A DNA stretch of 64,000 bases from NCBI RefSeq assembly GCF_001625215.2, contig NC_030387.2, forward strand, positions 40,633,606 through 40,697,605, written 5' to 3'. This document shows positions 21,548 through 34,200 of the stretch, one piece after another (positions within the stretch are counted from its first letter, which is position 1; each line of letters begins with the position of its first letter). The position numbers and the translations under genes were made by a program. The notes beneath the pieces are model-generated. The model had not been told where the DNA came from and searched no databases. It saw nothing but the letters and a program-made list of their open reading frames with translations. Origin of the DNA: Daucus carota subsp. sativus (taxonomy: Eukaryota; Streptophyta; Magnoliopsida; Apiales; Apiaceae).

Positions 21548-22717
21548 ATGGATGATGCTGAGGACCCTTATTCTGAGTCTCGAGGTTTTGAGTCGTCACA
21601 GTGTCCCAAGATTCGTGTCCGGAATGTATCTTATCCTCGCAATGATGGTGATCAATATGTGGAAGGTGATGATGACACCGAAGTTGACGAACCAAATGAA
21701 GAAGAGGAAGAGGAAGAAGGTGATGGTAATGAGGAAGATATTATTCAGCTGAATGGTAAGGCCGAAGATGTCAGTGATGAAGATGATGTTCTAGATGAAG
21801 AGGGAAATGAGGATGGGGATGATAGCGATCATGATGACGAAAATAATTCAAATGATTATAGGAGGATAGAAAGTGATCTACACAGACAACCGAAGAAGAG
21901 GAAGATGAAGAGCTTGCTATCAAGTTATGAATTTGCTCCTCGAGTTCCAGCTCCTTTAGCTATGACTAAATCAGTTCCAAAGCCATCTCATGGTGGTCGG
22001 AATGCACTTTCAGACTGGACTGAACACGAGACTTTTGTTCTACTAGATGCTTGGGGTGATAGGTTTCTTCAGCGTGGAAGGAAGAGCCTTAGATCTGAAG
22101 AATGGCAAGAAGTTGCGGAGAAGGTCTCACAGCAATCAAAACTTGTAAGGACTGACACTCAGTGTCGTAACCGTTTAGATACATTGAAGAAGAAGTACAA
22201 AAAGGAGAAGATGAAGCTACAGGGAATGATGGATACAACTAGTAAATGGGTGTACTTTAAAAAGATGAACATGTTATTGTCATCAACGCCACAGCAACCA
22301 AGGCTTTCACGTAGAGTGAATTCTGTGAACTCTGAGTATGTTACCCAGTACACCAGGGTACCCTTGAATCGCGCCTGTGGTATAGATGAGTTGAGTAATA
22401 GTCCAGAAAATTCAGAATCTGTCGAGGCCGAGGAAAAGGGTTCAGATCTGCTTCCACCAAAGCGAACAAGCAGAGTGGATGGAGGTTCTTTCAGATTGCT
22501 TGCAGAATCTATTACAAAATTTAGTGATATTTATGAGAAGATTGAGAGTAGCAAAAGGAAACAGATGTTAGAGTTGGAAAGAATGAGGATGGACTTCTTC
22601 CGTGAACTGGAAATGCAGAAGAGGCAGATATTAGAAAGAGCAAGCGCGGAGATTGCAAGTATACGCCGAGGAGATGATGAACAGAATGACGATTCTGCTG
22701 AGAATTTCAGTAATTGA
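21548..22717 (+). CDS. Trihelix (SIP1/ASIL-type) transcription factor, single exon
   Basis: A 389-residue nuclear DNA-binding protein. The N-terminal third is strongly acidic, with runs of Asp/Glu at residues 38-100. A basic nuclear-localisation-like KKRKMK follows at about 116. A trihelix (MADF/Myb-SANT-like) domain spans about 153-225: SDWTEHETFVLLDAWGDRFL, then EEWQEVAEKV and CRNRLDTLKKKYKKEKMK. It has the three spaced Trp/hydrophobic positions of the family. The C-terminus (about 315-375) is a coiled coil, MLELERMRMDFFRELEMQKR, typical of the SIP1 clade that includes ASIL1/ASIL2 repressors of seed genes. The gene is intronless within the coding region. The start is the first ATG after in-frame stops. 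The exact orthologue is not assigned. Confidence 0.9.
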   Translation: MDDAEDPYSESRGFESSQCPKIRVRNVSYPRNDGDQYVEGDDDTEVDEPNEEEEEEEGDGNEEDIIQLNGKAEDVSDEDDVLDEEGNEDGDDSDHDDENNSNDYRRIESDLHRQPKKRKMKSLLSSYEFAPRVPAPLAMTKSVPKPSHGGRNALSDWTEHETFVLLDAWGDRFLQRGRKSLRSEEWQEVAEKVSQQSKLVRTDTQCRNRLDTLKKKYKKEKMKLQGMMDTTSKWVYFKKMNMLLSSTPQQPRLSRRVNSVNSEYVTQYTRVPLNRACGIDELSNSPENSESVEAEEKGSDLLPPKRTSRVDGGSFRLLAESITKFSDIYEKIESSKRKQMLELERMRMDFFRELEMQKRQILERASAEIASIRRGDDEQNDDSAENFSN

Positions 22718-23829
22718 GGCATCTGTTTTTTTTTTTTATCTTAGTGCTAAGGATGGACTTTTTAGCAAACTTGAAATGCTGAAAGACTGCTATTGGAAAG
22801 CAAAGGCTGAGAGTGCAGATAATGGTTCTGCTAAAATTTTCAGTCCTGTTTTTCAAATCCTGCATCGGATATTTACCTAGCTGTGTATCGTATAGACGTA
22901 TACTATCCAGGCATCATCCATTCAGGATCTAATGTTTGAGGCAATAAAGTTGCTGGCATAAATGAATGTATTTGTTTCAATAAAGAAACTTTGTATGTGA
23001 TTCAGTATGTTAATCCAAGCACCATTCTTAATTTTTTAGCTTATATTGATGAAGAATGACATTCAGAGTGCTCGACAATAATAGGAGATTTGATGGTATC
23101 AATCTGAACTCAACTTCAAGTTTCCAAATGACATATCCAACCATTACACGGATGGTTACCAGGTAAGTAACCCTAGCCGGTTTCCGGTGGGTTAGAGAGC
23201 TAGCGGAAAATGTTTTTAGTGTTAAGAATTCTGTATTATCAACAAGATTAATGGATCCTAACTGCAAATACATAACTTATGCTCCAATGTGCAAAGTTTA
23301 CTGCAAAACATGAAAACTAGATGCATCACAAGATGTTATTTTCATTGCTGATTCACTTCTATTTCTCTGATGTACTGAATTTTTGAAACACTGGTTTCAA
23401 CAGCTAAAAATTAGTAAATGAGCTTGTACCTGGGAAAAAAGAACTGTATATTAATTATTTCCTACTTTCCCAGCTGCTACATCTTCAAATATATATCTCT
23501 ATTATGCACCAACCAGACTGTAGTGCCATCTGACTATCTGAGCAGTTTCTGTATACTGTCTTGACTTGGTACACAAGTGTAGTTTTTTCCGTCGATAACA
23601 ACATTTCAACCGGTTATAAGGATCTGCGTCAAAATTCTTAAGTTATCAGCACCGGAAAATTTCTTGTATGAACGTAAAGTGCATACACCGGATGATCCTC
23701 CCTAAGAACAGGAAGCCAGTAGCCATCCACAACTTATACAATGTGTGTATGTGTTTGTACCAGCTCAACAACGATGGTCTAGCTATACCGAAAGGCACGG
23801 GTGTCCATAAAGAACCAGGCCAGGTTTCA
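22718..23829. other. Convergent 3' flank of trihelix and PPR genes
   Basis: The trihelix gene (+) and the PPR gene (-) end towards each other here. A poly(A)-signal-like AATAAAG at about 22978 suits the trihelix transcript. No coding region is supported. Confidence 0.45.
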
Positions 23830-25847
23830 TCAAATTGCATGGGTCTGGTCTATATCAATCTTACCGACAGCCTCGAGTATTGAAGAGTAAGTGATCATAT
23901 CATATTCAAACCCATTGGAACGCATCTCTTTCATTAGTTTTGCAGCTTCCTCAAACATACCGGCACGACTGAAACAGCTGAGAACAGTGTTGTAAGTGAC
24001 TGCATCTGGCTTTAGGTTCGAGTGCTTCATCTTCATAAACATTTGCACTGCCTGTTCTGGGCCCCCAGATCTAGCCAATCCATTCAGTATTATATTATGT
24101 GAATTTAAATCAGGAGTGCAACCATTTTCTTCCATGGTACGAAGCAAGGAATGAGCATCATCTATCAACCCTGCCCTCACCATCCCTGACATGAGAGCAT
24201 TATATGCGTATATGTCTGGACAGCAACCGAGGTTTTTCATTTCATTAAACATATTTACAGCTTCACCCATACGCCCACATTTACCAAAATGTTTAATCAT
24301 AACAGCATATACACGAGCACTGGAAGATCCACAATTCTCTTTTAATTCTTGAAATAACTCATTGGCAGCTTCATATCTTCTGGATTTTCCAAGAGCATTG
24401 ATCAGGCTGCAATAGGCAGCTGGACATGGAGGAAAACCCTTCTCATCCATTTCCTCGAGCAACAGCAAAGCTTTTTCTATTCTGTTTGCCTTGCAAAAAC
24501 CATCAATCAATATAGAGTAGGTGAAAGAGCTAGGAACAAAGCCATTTGTCTTCATCCTCTCAAACCACAAAGAAGCTTCAGACGCAGGAGCTTTGGACTC
24601 AAATAGCACTTTGATGACAGTGTTATAGGTCACCACATTCGGTTCACAATTAAAGGATTTCATATCTTCAAAAAGCTTCAGAGCATCAACCAGACGTCCA
24701 GACCTGCCCAAAAGGTTTATAACGTTGTTCATAAGCACAACATCTGGCTTGCGACCCTCTTTTAACATATTCAAAAATATGTTGTAACCTTCTTCAGGTT
24801 TCCCAGCTTTCCAGAGGCCTTTTATTAACTCTGTGTACGTATAGACGGTCAAAACACAACCTGATTCTCTCATTTCCTTAACTAATGCAAGCGCTTCCTC
24901 AACCCTACCAGACTTAAAGTGAATAGCCAGCAAAGTAGTATATATCTTTGGAGTGGGATGCAATCCATAATCCTTCATTTCATAGAACAACCTGAGAGCA
25001 GAATCATCACGACCCAATTTCCCAAAAGAAGATATTAGTGCACTGTACGTAAATGTATCAGGAAAACAGTTATGTTCATTACACATCTCATTATAGAGCT
25101 CATGAACTTTTTCGTGGTGACCTTGTTGCATCAGCATCAAGATTATGGAATTATAAGTGCTTATGTTTGGATTGCATTTGCGACTTTTGATTTGGTAAAA
25201 CACAGATAGTGCCTTGTTCACCATCTTAGCTTTGCCCAAAATTCTAACAATCTCAGATAAATCAGTTGGATCTATGAGACACGTGCCTCGAACCATCTCT
25301 TGGATCGTCTTCCCCATTTCTCCAACCATTCCGACATCATCAAGACAACGAATGAGAGCCATGTAAGTAGTAGAATCATGCTCAAAATTTCTCCTCTTTC
25401 CAGCCCACCTAAAAAAATGGATCTTCACATTGATATCAACATCTATGTTCAATACCTCACGAACTAATCTGTGATCAACTCTCATCTTAAGCACCTCTAA
25501 AGCCTTTTCGGCATCTGGACCCCACTTAAATATCTTAAGAATCCTAATAAACCTCTCATCTAAAACCCTAGCTGAACTGTTCCTCTTTACCGATGTCCGA
25601 TTCCTCGAAAAATTTTGTGTTTCTTCACTCGGAGTTGACAACCGGAACATCTTGACGATATCTGATTCTAAAACAGTAAACAAGTAAGTTTCATTAAATA
25701 ACTCCCCTTAACTCAACAACACTACCACAAATTTAACTAGTCTTACAATCAATACCGTAATTCATATATACCTGTTTGCTTAATTCTTTGACATAAATAA
25801 CGCGTAGTCGACAATGATCGACACAAACCAATCTTCCCTGGCATCAT
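23830..25847 (-). CDS. P-class pentatricopeptide repeat protein (At3g16010-like), two exons
   Basis: An organellar RNA-binding protein of about 637 aa, close to the Arabidopsis homologue. Exon 1 (25847-25772, 76 nt) encodes a probable mitochondrial presequence, MMPGKIGLCRSLSTTRYLCQ, rich in Arg/Ser with no acidic residue. Exon 2 (25667-23830) encodes the rest. The junction (CAAACAG|GT donor, TTTTAG acceptor) keeps frame into ESDIVKMFRL. The family marker FIRILKIFKWGPDAEKALEV follows. About 13 repeats of 35 residues run from about residue 125 to 625, each with the pattern TYN-x2-I and G-x2-P-D at repeat ends, e.g. PDVVLMNNVINLLGRSGRL. There is no E/DYW extension, so RNA stabilisation or splicing is likelier than editing. 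An exon-2-only start at 25683 would lose the presequence and is less likely. Confidence 0.9.
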
Positions 25848-25949
25848 TTTGATAATTTACCTTCAGTAATTTGACAACATTGCTCATACACCTTCCACGA
25901 GAAACTACACTCAAAATGTACATACAAAAACACAAAAGTCAATATATCA

Positions 25950-26027
25950 CGTGAGCTCGTGGGTTTACCCGGTGCGCACCCAAAGGGTAGCGGCTGCGGG
26001 TTCCTACGTTTAAAAAAAAAAAAAAAA
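25950..26027 (+). repeat. SINE-like 3' fragment with poly(A)
   Basis: A GC-rich island (GTGGGTTTACCCGGTGCGCA, CCAAAGGGTAGCGGCTGCGG) ends in a run of about 15 A. It is compositionally unlike its AT-rich surroundings. This looks like the 3' part of a plant SINE. No complete head was found. Confidence 0.45.
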
Positions 26028-26300
26028 TCACAAGAAAATGACACCCAGATGTAAAAACAGTAGAAACAAACAAAATATATATTCAAAATCTTGAAATTTC
26101 AGAAACTATAACATGCCCTTAAATTCAATAACATATAGTGTGAAACCAAAGCTACAAAACAGTGAGAAGTCAATAACAAAGCTATAAACTTCACAAGAAA
26201 ATCACACCCAGATGAAAAAACAGTACAAACAATCGAAATACATAATCAAAATCTTGAAATTTCAGAAATCATAACATGCCCTTAAATATAATAACACAAT
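26026..26300. repeat. Direct repeat upstream of the PPR gene
   Basis: Two copies about 165 bases apart start TCACAAGAAAATSACACCCA (26026 and 26191) and share AAATCTTGAAATTTCAGAAA and CATAACATGCCCTTAAAT. They lie 200-450 bases upstream of the PPR start, within its promoter or leader. Confidence 0.8.
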
Positions 26301-27270
26301 CAAGTGTTATAGCTATAAGAATAATGAGTTACATTGAAAAAGATTGTACCTTTAGGCCACAAGTTGAAACAATTTGTCAAGAAAATGATATAATTAGCTG
26401 TTCTAATTAAAAAGAGAAATGCTTCAAAGCTTCAAGTTTTGTGTTGTACAGTCTTGGAATCTTGTTTGCAGAGAAGGATTAGATGTGGGCTGACCCGATA
26501 CAACTACAAGTGGGCTATCTCTATTTTTGCGTCTAGCCCATTTTGTTTTGTTGTATTTGGGCCTGACCTACCTTGATATTCAGAAAAATGTGAACAGCTA
26601 GCCTACCCCAGAATCTATTGAAATAAAATTCCGCTGGCAAAAAAAAAAATTCCATGCATGTTTTAACAGCAAAGAATAAGAAACGTCATCATTGTCTTAT
26701 TTTGCTTTTTAAATGATTTTATCTAAATATTTATTTTATATTTTGAGTTATTGTAATTTGAAATTGTTCAATTTTTTGATATTTTTTAAAAGTGCGAAAG
26801 TTTTTCAAATAAAAGAGATACATATAAATGTTTACAAATACAATATACTTAACTTAAATGCCCAAAAAAATCAATGTAACTTACCATTCTGTTTTTTTTG
26901 AAATAAGCTCTTAGTTATATTATTATTTTTTAAGTTATTTTTGCGGCTCGTGCCGGTGGCCTGCGATTTTAGACATAACAATTAAACAACCTGTAAAATA
27001 ATCCTAATTTGGATGAATATATTCGTTGCCAGATTTTTTTACAAGGAAAGTTATTAACCTCGTCAAATTAATAATTTTGTCAATTAATAGTCTTGATAAT
27101 CAAAATTTCGATGAGCATATTTATCTATGGAGTCTGTGGAGATTTTAGCGGATAGAAGCGGGTTAATCGAATGTGACCTAATCATCTGTTTTTATAATTT
27201 CACCTACTTCGGGTGTCTTGGCTCTTGGCTTTACCCTAAACGCCAGTGTAGCAAAAACAGAAGCATAAGC
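26301..27270. other. Intergenic, AT-rich
   Basis: Contains the distal PPR promoter and upstream sequence of the broken F-box gene. No gene is recognised. Confidence 0.4.
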
Positions 27271-28518
27271 ATGGGATTTTGTAAGAAGAAGAAGAAGCAG
27301 CAGCATAAGCATGGGAAAGAACATGCCCAACTGAAATCCTCCTCCTCTCAAGCTGTTGTTGACAACGATGATCTTTTAACATTAATCTTGTTGCATGTGC
27401 CTTGGAAAAAACTAATTTCCTTGAAGTGTGTTTCGAAACAATGGCTCTCACTCATCGCCAATCCCCACTTGATTCGCCTCCGTAGTTTGCATCCTCTCCC
27501 CACCTCTGCTTTCTTCTTTCATATACCATGTAAACTAAAGCAACTACTCTATTTCGTCCATCTAGAACATCCAGACACCCCCTCTCCCTTCAGTACCATG
27601 AAATCTACCGACACTTTTAATCCAAGACAGGTTGTTTTTGTTGAGATCATGTCATGGCATCTTTCTGTGCTCTAGTTGTAGTCTCATCGATGTCTTCGTA
27701 GAACGAAAAAGGAGATATTATGTTTGTAATCCCTGCACTAATCAAGTAGATACCCTTCCTAAACACCCTTGTCACGATGACTCTATCCCTCACATCGACT
27801 TGATTTTTATCCTTCAAAGTCACTTCACTACAAAGTTATTTCCCTTTTCACTACAACTCGAGAGATAATGCTGATGTTGGTGAATTTTATATTTACTCCT
27901 CTGAAACGGGGACTTGGGAGAAGTTGTATCAAGTCTTTATGTCCAGCTCCGCGGATTAGTTGGTTCAAGGCGGGTGTTTATTGGAATGGAGGTATGCATT
28001 GGTTAAGTGAATGCTCTGAAACGCAACCTAGTTCTGATGGTTTTTATTTTAATGTGGACAAAGAAAGGTTACAAACATTTCCAAGCCCTCCTATGGCTAT
28101 TAAGGAATTTCACTACAGTTCATACTTTGGGGAATCTCAAGGCCATTTGCATTACGCTGAGGTTTGTCCTTATGACCCTTCACTCAATGTGTATGAGATG
28201 AAGAGCGATTACTCAGGCTGGTTTGTCAAGTACCAAATTGATCTTGTTCCTATTTCCAAAGCTTTCCCAGTGATGAAAGAACGCGCTTATTATTCTGGTG
28301 AAAGTTTTAATGCTGCTGTTGCTTTACTTGTAAGAACAGACAATTTCAAGGAGGATTCGTTCTTGGTATTGGAACTACCTGGTCAGATCATACATTACAA
28401 TCTCGTTGACAGAAGTTTCAGAGTCATATGTAACTTTGGTGAAGACTTGCAAAAACGTCGTCTCAGTCTTTGCTATTACAGTTGTGGAGGCTTGAAAGCT
28501 TGGCCGTACAACCAATGA
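27271..28518 (+). pseudogene. F-box protein pseudogene (At5g07610-like), multiple frameshifts
   Basis: F-box proteins are the substrate adaptors of SCF ubiquitin ligases. The F-box lies at 27350-27480, with DDLLTLILLHVPWKKLISLK and KCVSKQWLSLIANPHLIRLR. The coding sense then continues in three frames. Frame 1 runs to about 27650. Frame 2 runs about 27650-27840 (SLIDVFVERKRRYYVCNPCT). Frame 3 runs about 27845-27955 (VGEFYIYSSETGTWEKLYQ) and meets a stop. Frame 1 resumes to 28518 (WFKAGVYWNGGMHWLSE, SLNVYEMKSDYSGWFVKYQI). At least three shifts are needed and the family is intronless, so this is a decayed gene. The first 245 codons could still make a truncated F-box protein. Confidence 0.8.
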
Positions 28519-30429
28519 AGAGAATAAGGCAGGGAAAACCCGTTTTTCTTGTAGTGAGTTTTTCTTTTTCAAGTTTGTATTTTTATTTGAGAATTAGTAA
28601 GATAATCAGTTTAATCTCGGCCTAATGTTAGTGGCATTGTTGGTGTTGAAGTTCTTGCTATTGCGCAGATTTGCTATTGTTATTAATCTAAATCTAATTG
28701 CTATTGTGAAACTTGTCGCTTGGCATATAGATCATGATTATTTTTATCGGTTTTGTATTTACAAGAACGTGGGCATGTATAAGAGGCTTAGAAGATGCAC
28801 ATCTTGTTCTCAATTAACATTGATCCCGTTGTAGTTACAGCACTCTTTCTCTTGTACCATTGATCAACACAGTGATAAGTATATTGTTCTACATTTTTAT
28901 CTGGTCTGTGTTTCGAAGCTGTAGTGTTTTTCTTCCTTCTGATTGCCTGCTACATTTACTAAAATTCAAAACAAAATCTGATGCTCTCAGTAACTAAAGC
29001 AAGGGATTTTATAAACCTGACTTGAAGTGAATCGATACCAAAGTTGTATTTATTTTTGTATTGGGATAGACATGTTTATTTTCTAGTAATTTGTTGCTCT
29101 GTTTTGCGAATTTTATGATTTGGTTTAGCTTCTTGGTTGCAAGGTTTTTTATCCGTGAATTATGATGCTTGATACCTGCAAAATTATCAGAATTCTTCTT
29201 TCTGCTGCAGACTTTCTTGGCGAATTCTGCATGATTTTGACTATTTTCTATCCTGCAACAGACTTTCTGCAGGGTTTTAAGCATCTGCCGATTTCTACTA
29301 AAGAATTGTACTGCAGATTTCCTTAGCTGCAGGCTCTTTGTGCTACTGTAGTGTTTTCAGGATGACTGGCATAGTGTTTTATTTGGAATGGCTCATGTTT
29401 CCGCAGTAATTTTGTATCAGTGTGAAGTAACAAGTACTAATAATCGATTAAACTGGATTGTGATAAGAAGTATATTGGTAATTGGTTTAAGGAAGAAGTT
29501 CTGAGAGCCAAACTAATAATATATTTGTTTTTTGTTATGCAAACATCTTATGCTTTCAATTCAATAGCACTGATGATCTTGTTAATTTATGTAATTTATA
29601 CCAACATGTCTGCTACTTCTGGGTTGGCTATTTGGTTTAAAATCCTAAAGAAGCAGTTATATTTAGATGTAAAAATGATAGCTGTCAGCCTGTCACAAGA
29701 AGGGTGTTGTTACTTGCTTCTGACTTCTGAGATATCAATGATATCATGACTTCTTGTTAGTACAGTATATTAGATGATGATTATTTAATTAGGCTTGTCT
29801 TTAGATTTTTCTTTGCAGTCTTGCATAAAGCCTTCATCTTTATATTGTCAAGGACACATTTCTAAAACATTCTGTACATGCCAAGTAATGGTGTTGGTGA
29901 ACCAAGCAGCAGACACTGGGACTGGAACTTTTACTTCAGACGATTATTTTTTGTCCATGTTTTCATGACCCAAATGAAAAGAGGTACAAATAATTTAATT
30001 TAGTAATTTTTTAATAACTTATCAAGATTTATTTATTAAGTTTTCAATTTATTATTTTTCACATATAAAAGACAATAAAATTTGATTTATATAAAAATAT
30101 ATATGGAATCTAATTACCAAACACATATACAAAGTAATAAACAACTTCTCTTTCCGTTTCCGGAACTTAAACAAACAAGTAAAGAAACTCTGGATCATTC
30201 CTTTCCATTCCGTCTATTTTTCTTTCTGTATTCTACACTGTCGGCACTAAATCATACTCCCTCAGATGAGAATGATTGTTAATATTTAGATGTGTCACAA
30301 AATTTATCTGTAAGAAAATTGTGTGATGATAATTTAAACTTATGTATCTTTTCACAATTTCATGATGAGTGTATGATTCTTGTGCAATGTCTGCTTATAA
30401 AATTGAAGATTTTAAAATAATACTTCATT
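28519..30429. other. Intergenic, no gene seen
   Basis: About 1.9 kb of AT-rich sequence after the F-box pseudogene. Short frames at 28625, 29009 and 29525 lack family features and codon bias. CTGCAG-containing words recur at about 29205-29335 (tgctgcagact, gcaggctc), perhaps a decayed repeat. Confidence 0.4.
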
Positions 30430-30513
30430 GTCAGGATGGCCGAGTGGTCTAAGGCGCCAGACTCAAGTTCTGGTTCTCGTGAGAGAGCGTGGGTTCAAAT
30501 CCCACTTCTGACA
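30430..30513 (+). tRNA. trnL-CAA: tRNA-Leu (CAA)
   Basis: An 84-nt nuclear tRNA gene with a class II long variable arm. The acceptor stem pairs GTCAGGA with TTCTGAC, with one G-T pair and discriminator A. The anticodon stem CCAGA/TCTGG encloses the loop CTCAAGT, with anticodon CAA at 30464-30466. The D-arm shows GGCCGAGTGGTCTAAGG (A box) and the T-arm GGTTCAAATCC (B box). No intron is present. A T-run follows directly, a Pol III terminator. Next to it are unrelated AT-rich flanks. Confidence 0.96.
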
Positions 30514-30518
30514 TTTTT
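30514..30518 (+). terminator. Pol III terminator of the tRNA-Leu gene
   Basis: A run of nine T residues begins immediately after the discriminator base. Confidence 0.8.
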
Positions 30519-31267
30519 TTTTGACAAAAATAAAATTAATATTCTCGCTGTTCAATTTTTCTAGTGCAGTTTTCTTGTTTTTTGCTCCAAAATATATGAG
30601 TTTTGACAGGAGATAAAAAAACAGGACAGAGTCTAATTAATTTACCAAGATTAAATACATCTTCCTCTTTATTATGAATTCATGAAAATACCATTCAAAT
30701 TTTATCATTTCGTTTATCTATTACTTGTAAAGGTTCAACTATAATAATGTGCATTTTAAGGTTTATTTAACAAGTCAAATACTGCTAAATTTTCTTTTTT
30801 GAAGAAGTCTACTACAAAATATTCACAAAACTCATGTACCACAGATTGGACTGCAAAATCCAACCCTTGATCCTTGAAAACCTCATTTATCAAAAGAGTT
30901 GAAAATATCTGCCTGGCTTGAGTATATGATATCCACACTCAAAGTAGCAGTGAACTGAAAAAATAAATTAAAAGAGCAAAAATTTTGATAACCAGACTTT
31001 TGATATAAGTTTTCTATAGCACCAGGGGAAATTGGAAGTTCACTGCGAGAGAGAATTTTTCCCACAAGTCGGTTCCAGAAAAATGTTTCCGAAGACCTGT
31101 ATTGCATACAGGTGTAACAGAATTTGCTAAACATCATAGAAAAGAACGGCTTTACAGACCAACATACAGAAACAAAGTCGCTCATTCTCCACCCCTCTTA
31201 AAACTCAAAAAAATTCCACATCACAATGACCGATGGCTAATCTATAGTAAAGAAGTAAAACTACAGA
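30519..31267. other. Intergenic and HSP110 copy A 3' flank
   Basis: From about 30977 the sequence matches the 3' flank of HSP110 copy B (39127 onward), sharing GATATAAGTTTTCTATAG and GTTTCCGAAGACCTGTATT. This is 3' UTR or duplicated flank. The minus-strand frame at 30756-30938 is not recognised. Confidence 0.55.
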
Positions 31268-34200
31268 TTATGCTGCACTTGCGGGTGTTTCAGTTTCCAT
31301 TGGCTCTTCAGAGGCCAATGGGACTTCGGTTCCAGGTGTGTTACTAGCGTCTTTGTTGGGGTCACCAGAATTTTCTGCACCATGAAACTGCTCACTGCTT
31401 GGAGATGAAACTTCAGGTGTGACTGGCTTAGCTGCCTTTGGTTTTGGTTTTGTCATTATCGGTCTGCAGAACCTGTACCGAGAGAAGCAATTAATATTAC
31501 AACATGGAATACTCGAGCAAGAAACAGGAACATAGTAACATGTAAATACCAATATGTAAAGCCTTAGTAATCCTTCAATTATTTTAGTAGTTCGACCATA
31601 AAGGATATGTTTAGCTACAACATGGCATAAAATTATCTTGCAGGCAGCATTCAGTTGTATAATAGTAAATGAGATATTATTAACGTATATACATATGCCC
31701 AGATCCAAGAAACTATTAACACTACTAGAGCTACCTACCCAGGAAATTAGTAACACTGCTAGACCTACCTTGAGACGTAAACCAAAACAACAACACACAA
31801 AATTCGGGGTGGGACGAAACAATAAAAGAAACAATTTTGTAGTGCATCCTACATAAGCGGACCTTTACCTGTCAAGAGCTTCAGCTTTCTTTTTCAAATC
31901 AGCTGACAAGAGAACTGGAGTAGCATGTTTTGGTAATGAGTCCTGGTGCTGCTTTTTCTCCCTTAACCAAGCTTCAGCATCCGCACATTCCTTCAGAACC
32001 TACACATTCAGACATTTAAGAGCTATGGTGAATTACAATTCATCTTAATACCAAGTATGAGAACAGAATATCTGAAACTTTGCTACCTTCTCTTTCTCAG
32101 CAATGTCAATGTGATCAAACTTAGAATCAGGTGACATTACTGCTTCTCTGTAGCTATTAATGCAATAAACTAGTTGATCAACCACAGATCCCCTCTCCAA
32201 GTGTTCCTTGTAGCGCAGCTCAACAGGATCACCACGCTGCAAGTACCTTCAGTCAATTTGGAATACATAGAACAATAATTAAAACAAAAACAAATTTGGC
32301 ACAGCTATTAACCTTTTTCAGTTCTTCAAGCTTGGCAACATATACACCCTTGGTCTCATCCTCACCATCTTCATACAACCAATCTTCAACCTGCTGAAGG
32401 ATGGCGGTGAACTCCTCTCTCTCCGGATCAGTTACAAAGTCATGATATTTGTCATGTAGCTGGGAGAAAACACAGATGTAAGACAAAATACTCAAATAAC
32501 CATGATAAATGGTTTAATGTTAAACTATAGCAAACCTTGTTTCTCATGTCATAGACATAAGCCTCCACAGCATTCTTTTTGTCTTTGGTTTCTTCCATAA
32601 CTCTATCTTGCAATGCCATTTCAAATTCCTTCTCCACAGCTTTCTGCACATCCGTAGGTTGCATTCCGCCGTAAACTAGCTCTGTCACTGGTATGTCAGT
32701 CTTTTTCACCTTCTTCTTTGGAACCTCAACCTACATTAGAATATAATAATCCATTAAACAGGTTGGACACCATGTATTTAAATGAGATAATATTTAAAAC
32801 GTTCGGAATACAAATTAGAAAGTAAAGAGCATAGGCTGTAGAAGAACAGTTATGTCATGAAAGAGAAGTAATACAATCAGCAGATGACAAAATTGATGTT
32901 ACTAAGCACAACACCATAAAAATAGTTGTTTATGTGCAAAGCATCTTGCTAAACATTCCAAAGAATTTGTCTGACCTTGGATTCCGTTTCCATTTGGACA
33001 GGGACGTCTCCTTGAGCACCATTGGCAGAGCCAGGAGCATTAGCAGCAGTACTCTTTGCATCTTCCATGTCAACATCATTCTCAGCACCACTAGAAGGAG
33101 CAGGTACAGGTGGAGATTCATCTGCATCCATCTTTGCAGTCTCTTTAACGACTGGAATCTCAACATCCTCCTCCAGTAGCTGAAATTATTATAAGGAATA
33201 AAACATAATGCATATTAGAAGACCTCAAGCTCAAAACGTAATAACAAAAGACATGCCAATAGCTAGGAAGACACATCCATGCTTTTCTCATTAAATTCAA
33301 ATGTAACAACAAAGTGGGTTATCAGTAGAACTTACTGTTGCCGACTCAATGGACACAACACCATGTAGATTCAGACGAACTTTTACTTTCACTTTTGCTC
33401 GTTCACTTTTTGTTGACTGAAAAGGGCCAATCTGTCCAACAATAACGACATCAAAAATAGTAAGATGAAAGATATGTAGCATCAACCACAGACTAATTAT
33501 GTGGATTAACTTGTTTCTAAACATCAGATGCTGCAGTCTCAAAACCTGAATAATTTCCATACCGTGTATGTGCTGATCATGGCGGGTGCTTGAACTTCAT
33601 TTACATCAGCATAGTGTACATCTACTGTAAATGTTCCAAACCTGAAGAATGTCAGGGCCTTCACACTAGGTATCGAATTTCCTTTTGGAAAAACAATAGT
33701 ACTTTGTTGATTGTCCGCTCCATTCTGAGCATCTGGAGCTGTGCCTTTCCATGACAAAGCAATTGTAAATGGGAAGCTCTCATTGACCTTCAAAACCGAA
33801 ATGAAATCAAAAAAGACTCATAATTACAAATTAAAAAAGAATAATAATAGGTTTTAAATCACGGTGAATCTAATTCGATATATATATACACATATTAAAC
33901 AAAAAGCACAAACAAGCATACGGAAAAACAACCCTCGACTGAGGTGGAAAACAAATCCCTCCCCATGGACAAAAAATATGCCTACCTGGAATTCTCTCAC
34001 TTTAAAAGTGGGGCTAAGAATAGCACATTCCAATGCACAACCTTTCGCAACACATTCACTAGCATTCATTGTCCGCCTAGGCTCCTTACCAAAGAACTCC
34101 GTCAAAATTTTCATTATTGCAGGTACACGGGACCCCGAACCAACAACCTCAACAGCATATATATTTTCTACAGTCAGCCCTGCCTCTGAAAGAGCTTTCT

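Noticed and set aside
30756-31185. Minus-strand frames next to the HSP110 copy A 3' end
   Set aside because: No recognisable family, and partly within duplicated non-coding flank.
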